Of a stretch of DNA of 18,267 bases, positions 1 to 10,100 are shown piece after piece. Below the pieces are notes generated by a model, which was not told the origin of the DNA, did not search any database, and saw nothing but the letters and a program-made list of their open reading frames with translations. The stretch's first letter is position 1; every line of letters begins with the position of its first letter. This stretch comes from Chromera velia (Eukaryota > Sar > Chromeraceae): positions 1-18,267 of the forward strand of contig JAHBMJ010002529.1 of NCBI GenBank assembly GCA_018398765.1. The letters are read 5' to 3'. Both the position numbers and the translations under genes were made by a program.

Positions 1-2571
1 CGAAAATCAATTAAGTCCAGCATAGAGTCCAGCTTTGACTTTGGTGACTGACAGTCCAATGATGGACGAAGCGCATGTATAGTGAAGATTTGTTGGTTTC
101 AATGCATGCAGTGGCATGCACCGTTGCAATTTAAATCAAGTCTAGAATGAATTCGACGTCCAATTCGTAAACTGTCCATGCAACTTTCATGCATAAAAGC
201 GTGAATCTGTTATGCGGTCCTAGCACGCGGTCGCTGTCACCGTGACGCATTCATCTACAGCTAGGCATTCCTAGAGGCATTCATATTTTTCTAGATATTT
301 TTACGATTATTTAGTTAGTTATTTAGCTGGGATTAGCTTCAGGATTAGCTTAGATTTAACAATTGCCTAATGTTAGTTTTATATTATAGAAGATCTGAAC
401 ATTCAATAAATCTGAACCTAAGAATAAACATTAAGCATACATTAAGCTGCAAATTAGTCTGCAATTTAAGCAGACTAGTAGGTAGACTAGTCTGACTGCC
501 TAGATAACTGTATTATACTATATTACTATTGAAGGACGTCTATTCAAGTATAGTGTGCATAAATTATTTTGAAGTTTTTAGTGTACTGGTTAGCTAGCTA
601 GTTAGTATATTAATTTACATACTAGTCGCGATGCATGACAAAACTACTAGCGAAGACTGAGCTGCGATTCCAGCCTGCGAAGCTCTATATGAAACAATGC
701 GAAATTAGCTAGTGTAATATCATACTAATATGTGACGAACTAGGTGACGAATTGTAATGATTACTTAGTGTTGGAAACCAGAAAGAATTCATGCGCGCAC
801 GCCGAGCGATAAAGAAAGCGCGAGGCGGGACCAGAAAGAATTCATGCGCGCACGCTGAGCAATAAAGAAAGCGCAAGGCGATGTCAGGCAATAAGCACCG
901 CGCGCACATGCAGAGCGCTCATGCAGTTTGCAATGCATGCATGAATACATGGAAAAAAAGAAATACCACAGAAGTGAGTTCACACAAAACGGAATAACAC
1001 AGAGACAGAACAGACGTTAGAAAGACGGACACAGTAAATACAGAGGGGACATGCATTTAATTGGACCGATACAGATGAATACCGTTCTATATGCACAACG
1101 CGTGCACACATGCCGTCTAACTGACCGATCGTATCTGTTTTGAGTAGCCAACCTGAAATCTCTCTAGAAGGAGTTGAAAGATGAACGACCAGATGAACAG
1201 ACCTTTGCGTAGATACACGTAAGTAGAAGTCGTAGTCCTATGCGCTAGCCCAACGTATGCTCAACAGTCTACCATACCCCACAGCCTACGAAAACTTAAA
1301 ATAAAAGAACAGCTGAAGTTTTTTACAAACACTGACCAACATTTATCAATTTAACTAGGGGGAAAGTGATGATTAAGGGTTTTTTTATGCATGTCACGTC
1401 CCCATATATAAGAGGCGGGTCTAACCTAGTTTGTCGATTTGTTCTATCCTACGACTATCAAGGACGAAAATAGGCATAACTTCGATCAGCCTGATATAGC
1501 TAATCAATTGCGGCCTCACAACAGGTTAGACAATCAAAAGAGAGAGAAAAGAGACAGAAGGGATGCGATCAATCAAACTAAATTGAGTGACTGTTTCTAA
1601 ACTGAACTCTCTACTTTTTTTTTTAGTTACAGACGCGAACGCCGCTTTTTAAATTAAATTTTAATGATATTTTCACTGTTCAGAACCATCCATACCCGAA
1701 TGAAGTTCATCAAAGTCGCTATGCAAGCATAGGACTATCCTTCACACTCGGATAGGATGCATGGTTCATCTTCACAGCTGTTGGTGTTTGCAATCGACTG
1801 GGTGTCAGTACAGTGGAGTCACTATAGAAGTGATCCTGTACGAGTACAGTCGATTAAAAAATAGATTTAAGTTTTTTGGGGGGGTACCACATACTTCCGT
1901 ATTGGGTGGACAACAAAAAGTGCCCCCCTGAAGCCATTTTACAAAATTGGCAGAAAACACATAAAAAGTGTTGTTTGCAACGTCACTAGGCTGTTTGAAC
2001 CCCCTGTGATATCTTAAGCCATAAAAAGTTTGATGAATAATTTATTTGTCTAATGATAAAAAATGGGCAGCGCTTCGCCCAATTAAAAAATCCTATAATT
2101 CTATTCACCCCATAATTTTTTAAAAATTCATGCATGAATGTCACGTGTCTCCTTTGAAGCACAAGACACTGTGGCTTCACAAAAACCTTTGGAAACATCC
2201 TAGCACAGCTAGAAGTGGCGAGGACACCGCAGAGCTCTCAAACATAACCGCCGAGGCTCAGCCGCATACAACGCAAACGGCCGTTCAGCACTTGCGATAA
2301 GAAAAGGCCATCTGACACACAAGAACTAAGAGCAAACGAAGAAGACACCACTTTGCCGGAACGCCACAGCACGCGGCTCCGCGATTGCAAACTCCGACAT
2401 TTCAATCCTCTTTCTGGCGCTTTGGGTACATGGGACGAACACGAAGCGCCCCAGGCGTGCAAAGACGAAACAAAACACCTCCTGAACACCCCTCCCTCAA
2501 GTGAAAAGCAGATCACACCCAGGTTCCGTCCTCTGTCCTCTGCACGGCCTCTTCGAGTCTTTTTCCTCTTT
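1..2571. other. AT-rich non-coding stretch left of the gene
   Basis: No ORF with convincing codon use is present. Bases 290-720 are a low-complexity mixture of short TTAG/CTAG/GATTAGCTT words. TGCATGC-like words are frequent (about 103-120, 170-190, 920-945). It contains the 53-bp duplication listed separately. It may include the 3' UTR and terminator of the left-hand gene near its right end: an AATAAA on the minus strand lies at 2041-2046, but it is about 525 nt past the stop, so I do not assign it. Confidence 0.6.
778..883. repeat. 53-bp tandem duplication
   Basis: Copy 1 starts at 778 and copy 2 at 831, both beginning CCAGAAAGAATTCATGCGCG. They differ at three internal positions, all C to T or G to A in the second copy and all at CpG sites of the first. 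Confidence 0.85.
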
Positions 2572-2667
2572 TCATTCTGCCGAATAGTTCCGCCTGCAGG
2601 TGACTTCGGCAGCCCACGACCACAGACCTTGGGGACTCCTGCCGACAAAACACCGCTCGAGGAGTCT
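2572..2667 (-). other. Terminal exon of the left-hand gene
   Basis: Acceptor AAATTGCAG opens 31 codons and a TGA: RLLERCFVGRSPQGLWSWAA then EVTCRRNYSAE. Most third positions are G or C. A second open frame across the same bases, running to about 2238, is the main alternative; it is basic and low-complexity (NEKRKKTRRGRAEDRGRN). Confidence 0.4.
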
Positions 2668-3661
2668 CTGCAATTTGTTTGTCCAGATCCACGCAAAAAA
2701 AGTAAAGCTACATACAGCTCTGTGAGCAAAAATTCGAAGAAGGTGCTTAGAAAGACATTTCAAGGAGTTACCAGAGCACGGGAAAACGGCACTGATATGA
2801 AATTCTGGTATCTGATAGACGAGGGTACCCAGCCAGGTCACCGTCATCAAAAAGGGACACGGCGGGAAAACCCTGTCTGGTAGGAAAGAAATGACGACCA
2901 ACGAGCAAAGAGATGGAGAACAAGCCGGCGCGAAAAAAAAGAAGAGGCGAAAAACATTTGATTTGTATGACAGGGTACATGAAAAAACTTCTTCAGGTCG
3001 ACTGACTGCCAAAGCAGGCGGAGGGCTCCAGGAGGAAGACGGGGTTTCTCTTCCGCCCTCATCACCATCACCGTGCCTCGACTCGGAGGCCCCTCCCTCT
3101 GCCGTCTTTTCGACTTCCACCTCCTTCGGGTTTCCTCGCGTGCAGCCGTCTGCGTCTACCCCTGCTTCGATGTCGAAGTCTTCTTTGCACAGGAGACGTG
3201 TCAGTCGCACCTTGTACGTTGTGTTGCGGCTGCCTGCAGAAATTGTTCGGCGCAGAGCTCCTTCATGGGAAATACGAGCAGCAAAACGAAGCAAGCTCAA
3301 GAGGATACGGGGACATCAAACAGCTCACGGGTCTTGGCTCTGCAGGACAGACGCAGTCCGGAGAGACTCAAAGAGGAAAGGCAGAGCAGATTGCTGCATG
3401 CTTATATCCCTAAAGGGATTCGACTTCATCCTTTCGTGAACGCGTCCACCACACAACCTATGCACCCTTGTACTAAAGAAACGAGGCAGACCTTGAAATC
3501 GCATCTCAACGGACGCTGGCCGAAGTTGACCGGACTGCACCCACATCTCCACTGCAGCCTGGGCAGGCAGAGGGTCCAGCAGGGAACGGAACAGGGAGGC
3601 CTCCCCACTTACTCCAGCCACAGCAGCTCTGCGCCTGCACGCACGGACACGCATGCCAATA

Positions 3662-3759
<98 letters not shown>

Positions 3760-4755
3760 GTCAGTCTGGCTGACTGACTTCAAGTGCGTCACTGCGGAGA
3801 GAAGAACGCGCCGCCGCACTTCGTAGCTCAACTGCGCTTCTGCGCATAGTTGCGCACACTCTGCAAAGCAGCAGGAACAGGAGGGGAAAGTTCATCTGAG
3901 GGACTCACTGCCTCTCCATGAACGGCAAAACATGCTCCCATTTTCCGCACCACCTTTCCGGCACGGTCCAAAGATCCATTCATCCATCAAGTCCGAATTC
4001 TGGACGACATGTTTTTTCTGACAGGACAGAAGCCAAGTGATCGACCGACCAGCCGTTTGACAGACTATATGTTTCTTCTTCTTCTCCCTCCATTTCTGCA
4101 CAAACGAACTACATGGACCCCCATCAATAGAGGCGAGAGAGAATCTTTTCTTCGCACACTGAGGAGAACAAGAGGATGAAAAAAAAAAAAAGAAGGAACG
4201 AACCAAAGAAAGAAAGAAAAACCGTCGGACCAACCAACCGAGGAGAGAAACTAGGGCCTTGGTCCTCTGCAGAGCGAAAGCGATGGCCTCCACCTCGAAA
4301 CAGTACATGCCCTCCGTTCCCCTCTCTCTTTCTTTCTCTCTCTGTCCCTTTCCACTCTCTGAGGTTTGACCCCCCGATCTTCTCTCTTCCTTCCCAGCAT
4401 CTGCACCTGAGGAAGAGAGGAGAGACAAAGACAGTCCCCCCTTGACGGCGAGAACTGCAGCCCGCAGAGGGCCCCGGCAGGTTCCCGCCTTCACGAGAGA
4501 AGCGGGCTGGCAGAACGCGTTCTGCAGAGCAACGGCGGGCAGGGAGGGAGTGCGGAAGGCACACACAGAGTTGATAGACATAAAATGATCAGGGAGTCCA
4601 TCAGCCAAGCAGTGAGTCAGCCAGTCCGAACAGGATGTCCACACGCAGCAGGCTAATGAAAAGACACAAAAGGATACAGTCCAGACGATTCAACAACGGG
4701 GGAAAACCGAGATTTGGAAGAGGGACAAAAACTCACACTCGCATGCATGTACACG

Positions 4756-4794
<39 letters not shown>

Positions 4795-4836
4795 GCACAC
4801 ACGCACACACAGAGAGACAGAGACAGAGACAGAGAC

Positions 4837-4867
<31 letters not shown>

Positions 4868-6933
4868 AACAAAACAGAGCGCCAGCAAACAAACCAGTTC
4901 CCTCTCCACGGACGGGTCCAGGGCTCCCAATTTCTCTCGCGCTTCGCTTCTGCAGCTGTGGAGTCCGAGTTCGAACACGACCAGGGGAAGCAGGGACTGC
5001 AACCAGACAGACAGACATTCAGACAGGCCAGTCAGTTAGTTGGAGGGCAGTAAAATTGTACGTGCACACCGACTCAGACATTCGCATTGCCAGCACAATG
5101 CGGGCGCATGTCGACGGAGAGAAAGAGAAAGCGGACAGAGAAAGGGAGAAAGAGAAATAATCGCCTAGCTGTTCCCTCACCAACCCACCCACCGTGTCTA
5201 GCGCCTCACTCGCCAGACGCGCCAACGCACTTGCACGAGCAGAGGCGTCAGCGTGGCTCTGCAGAGACAGGGAAGGAGAGGAGAGAAGAAACAGACGCGT
5301 TAGAGAGAGGTCTGGAGTTGAACGCCAACACGGGACTTTCACACCACACCAAACAGAGCAAGCTGCCGGATTGATGGCAGATAGACGTGCTCATCCACGC
5401 GCCACTGCTTTTTGACCAATCGGAGAGAGCAGGTCGACTCTCTTTCGTAGAATGCACGAGATCCTTTGAAGTCACATTTCGTTCGTTTCTCATGTAGCTT
5501 TTGCATCCAGAGCCACCTCAGATCCATTGAAACACCCACCCACCCCCACCTACGGACCCTCGTTTTTCCGTATCTGAGGTCTTCGTAGATCCCGACAGCC
5601 TGCAGAAGAAGGGAGGCAAAGGGATGGGAGGCGGGAAAGAGAGAACACAGAGATGTAGATCGACGGATGCTCGTTTCTTTCTCTTTTTCTGTAGAAACAC
5701 AGGCAGGCAGGCAAGTAGAAAGGAACGCGGCCAGCCACTCGGCACGAGTCTTTCTTTGGGCCCAAGAAATATATACCCTCCTCGACTGCATATGCGCACA
5801 CCGAGGGAGACTATTTGACGCACGACTGACCGCAAGCACAAGGGAGCCGATCACAGACTGGCTGTGTGGACCCACAGACGGAATCAGCTCGTCGACTCTC
5901 CACCTGCACGGACCGCCTCCAGCAGCACCCCCTCCGAGGTGCACGGTCCGTCCGTCACAAGGAGAAAGCCGGAGTCCCCCTGCGCCTCCGCCCCCTCCTG
6001 TCCTCCACCACCCACCTCCCTGCCCCCCCTGCGCATATGTCGAATGTGCCCCTCCCCCCTGAGGGTCTCCAGAGGCACACCAGAGAATGTGAGAGAGGAC
6101 GGCGCGGAGGAATCTTCGCATTTCCCCCAAAGTCCGGAATGCTGCAGAGAGAGAGAGAGAAACAAGATTTTTCAAGTACACTGTTTCCATCTGCTGATTG
6201 TCGGTCGTTTTCTGTCACCCACCCAAACTTGCTCTACACAAGGAAGCGAGGAAAGTCGTGAGAGACAAGCGAGCAAAAAACCGGAAAGGATTGCACGTGA
6301 AACACAGAGAAGGACGGAAGAGAGTCGACCAACCTGTCACAGAACGCCAAAGGCGGTCGCAGAAATCAAAATCCCTCTCAGCACCCTTCAAGCAGCGCAC
6401 AGAGGAAGAAATCAACAACATGCACAGAAAGCACCGCTATACAACTTATCAGTGCAGATTGGCTCTCTCTCTCTCTCTCTCTCTCCCCCCACACACCACA
6501 CACACAGACACACACATCGCGCACGCGCCACAGAGTGACAGAAGAGAGGAAACGATTACAAGGAGCACGAATGTGCATAAGTGCTTCAGAAAAAACAAGC
6601 GAGAAGGCAGGTACCAAAGCTGAGGCACCGTCCCCTTTCTACATGTTGTCTATCGACGCATACAAGACTTTCGTGCGGTCTTCTCTTCTCTTCTCTTCTC
6701 CTGCATGCATTCTGGTCCACGCTTTTCTCTTCTCAAATTTAAGTGAAGATTATGCATTTCTTGCCGTCCTCGTCACTTTCCCACTCACCGCCAAGGAAGC
6801 CCAACAGCTCTCTGACGACTGAAGCATCCCATCTCCTCCTCCTCTTGTCTTGCCCCTTCCCGCTTTTCCGCCTGCTGCCCCTCTTTTCGCCGCATGCCTT
6901 CCTGCCCCTCCTCCAGCTCTCTTCCCCTCCCCC

Positions 6934-6967
<34 letters not shown>

Positions 6968-7126
6968 CTCGCAAGTCGACGAAGGAACGGAGGCGCAGGA
7001 CCGTCTCTCACCACTGTTCCCTTCCGGAGGCCCTCGAGGATCACGAAGTGCTGCACAGTACGCACGCACGCATACAGACACACATGGGTGCACGCACCCC
7101 TCCCACACAAATACCACCACACGAAG

Positions 7127-7158
<32 letters not shown>

Positions 7159-10100
7159 ACGCACAGAGAGAGGGCGAGAGAGGGGGGTTCGGGGAGGGAG
7201 GTGGAGGGATGGAATGACACAGAGGGAGGAGAGCAGAGGTGGGGACGGGTCAGACAACACCCTGCCTCCATCCAAACTGACGGCTGCGTGTGCCTCGGGG
7301 GTCTCCTTTTCCTTCACCTTCTCTGACTCCGTTGCCCTTGTGTCTCCGTTCTTCTGTACATGTCCCTCAACATCCCCCGTCTCCCCGTTTCCTCCCACAC
7401 CCTGGCTTTTCTCTCTTTCTCTTTCCTCGCGGTCCAGCGGGTCCATACTGTCTGTCTCTCTCTCCCTCTCTTCACCCCCTCCCACTCCCTCTGCCGCATT
7501 CCCCAGAGGCACAGAGAGCACAGGCTCGTCTGACTGCAGAACACGCACAGACGACGCAGAGGAGGAGATGGAACTGCTCCCCCCTCCACAGCCGGACTCT
7601 GCCAGCTTCAGCAAGTCAGAGAGGAGATTCAGGTCGCCCGGGAGAGTCGACAACCCCTCTAGACCTGCAAGCGCAAGCATGAGGGGCGGTGAACGGAATG
7701 GCATCGCATGGAGGTCCTCTGCCTCTGTGTCTATGCTGGGATTGTGGACGTGAGTGAATTGGTTCGAGTCGTTCCGGTGTTGAGGGGAGGAGCAAGGAGC
7801 GACGGTCGAAGAATGGAGAGGACGCAGAAAGAAAATGAAAGGAGAGGAGTACGGTCGATCCACAACAAATTGATAGTGGGAATAGCCACTCCTGACACAG
7901 GAATTTGTTTTCAACCAAATGTCTGCATGCAGGAATGCACACCACTGACCAGCAAAATCCGTCCCCACTCGCACCCACGCCTCCACAGAAGCCCCCCCTG
8001 CTCTCACGCCCCCACCCACAGAACTGCCTCCCACCGATACCCCGTGATGAATATCGCCCCCCTCCTTCCCCTCTGCCTTCCCGAGTCCCCCCAAATGATC
8101 TGAAAGGCGGAGAAGCCGAGAGAGTCCGGATGTCTCCACACTTTCCCTGGAAGAGAGGCGCCAAGAGACGTTGAGACCCGAGGCAGACCCAGCAGAGGGG
8201 TGCACGGAAGGAGGGGGAGATGCGAACACGAATCCCAAACCCTCAGCCTCTTCCCCCCCCTCGATCTCTTCTGTCCCTCTTACAGGAGAGACAGAGCGAG
8301 AAGAAAGGGCAAGGGGGAAATTCGGAAGACCCTGCAGAGAGGGAGGGGGCAATATTCAGTGTTCTTTCTTTTCGCACAACTTGCAGGGTCATACAGAAAT
8401 GAAATCAAAGGATTCGAAGAACATTGCAAAACGTCGGGAAGGCAGAGAGAGAGGGGTTTCGTGGGTTAGAGCAAGGAAGGGGATCGAGCAAACGGAGAAC
8501 TTTCGAATGGGAAATAACGAAACATCCAAAAGAAGGAACGGGCGTGACCAAAATAAGAAAAAAAAAAACAAAAAGAACCCAGACGGACCGTCAGAGATGA
8601 CCCCGCACCCCCTGAGAAGATCACGTACCGGGACTCCACGACCACGTCGTTCTGTTGTGTTAGTGACAATCAACAACATTTTTTTTTTTTTTTTTGAAAC
8701 TTAGAATTCACCATTCATTCACTCGATCGTTCTATTCATCGATTCAGCCACTCATTGATTCGTGAAGTCATGCAGACACTTTTTTCTCGCTCAAAAAGCT
8801 CCATTCGAGGACTAAATGCTTTGGGAAAGTACTGAAAGACTTTTCTTTCAGCCACGCGATCAATCAGAGGAACCTTCAAGAACAAAAACGAACGAAGAAA
8901 ATGTCTTTTCGCTTTTACAGCCGATTCACTGGCCGTCAGCCTCAACCAAAGAGAGACCATCTGGGCCCACCCAGATGGCGAAAAACTGCTGTTCGAACGA
9001 ACCCACAAAGAAAGAACTTACCAGAGGGATCGCTGGATCTCGAGACAGGCTGCGCAGAAGGTCTCCGAGAGATAGGGAAGCAGCACTGGGGTCGAGGGGG
9101 AGGTGGCCGTCGGAAGGAGGAGAGACACAGGGGTCGCTCCTGATGGCCACTGCATGAAGGGAAGAGATACACTTGCTTGTTGCACGACAACACCGAGTGA
9201 TCGTCTTTGATGTAGCGTGATTTTGGTGCTTGTGTCCATCCACCATCAATCAAAATTCATTTGTGCAAGACGTCTTGTCCCTCCGCATGCATGCCGGTCT
9301 CCCTTGCGTCACTAAGGACATTTCGACTGGTCCAGCGATTCATGTGCGGATGTTCACACCCTCAGTCGGATAGATTTAGATGAGGGGGGAGGGGGTCGAA
9401 AGAGACGCAGACAGCAGGGATTCGGAGTTGGGCAGAAAAAAAGACACGCAGCGAGTGTGTGGGGGTATCTGGGAAACAGCGAGAGCACTGGCTGGGTGGG
9501 TGGAACAAAAAGAGAAAGCAAAGAAGATAAAAAGAAAAAACGACGAGAGGACTGGGGGGACAGACCCAGAGGCAGAGGAGCAATCACATCGACGTCCCAA
9601 GTCTTGGCAGGGAGCCCGCTTGCCGACGCGGCAGCTGCATTCAGACATACACATCAAAAATATACACAAGACACATACACGGCCCGTGCAAGAAGACGTT
9701 TTCTTTCAGAAAAGAAGGACCCTTCAACAGAGGAATCTAGAATGGCAAGCGAGGACCAACCTGCGTGTGTACAGACACCAGACATACAAGCGAAGTGTAG
9801 TCTTGCGAATCACGCATGCCGAACATGACGTGCAAGCACGGAATCACAGAGGGGAGGAAAATGCATCGAAGGGATAGCTCATGGAAAGAGAAGTACACGG
9901 AACACAAGACAAGAGAAGCGCACGCCCGCACCGCCATTTTTCTCCAACCCAAAGACGACAAAAACAGAGAAGGACACCCACATGTGATGCGATCCCTAAC
10001 CTGTCCCCCACCCCTGTACTGACATCCAGGAGCTGCAGGGCAAAACCCGAAGAAGCAGACCTCGGGTTCTTCATTCACTTGCTTATCCCCCTTCCCACCC

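Noticed and set aside
290-720. Possible telomere-like TTAG-rich stretch
   Set aside because: The words are irregular, in mixed orientation and never form a tandem TTTAGGG-type array.
1986-2198. 70-codon minus-strand frame
   Set aside because: It is AT-rich with no codon bias, splice signals or recognisable domain, and lies in the non-coding left flank.
3073-3777. Plus-strand frame of 234 codons
   Set aside because: It ends in microsatellite-encoded Leu-Ser, His-Thr and Arg-Glu runs and lies opposite the minus-strand exons 3558-3492 and 3233-3007.
4635-5160. Plus-strand frames rich in His-Thr and Arg-Glu repeats
   Set aside because: These are pure translations of the CA and GA microsatellites with no coding character.
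6743-7753. Long plus-strand frame (336 codons), Pro/Ser/Thr/His-rich
   Set aside because: Its length comes from C-rich and CA-repeat low complexity. It is antisense to exons with better codon use and splice sites.
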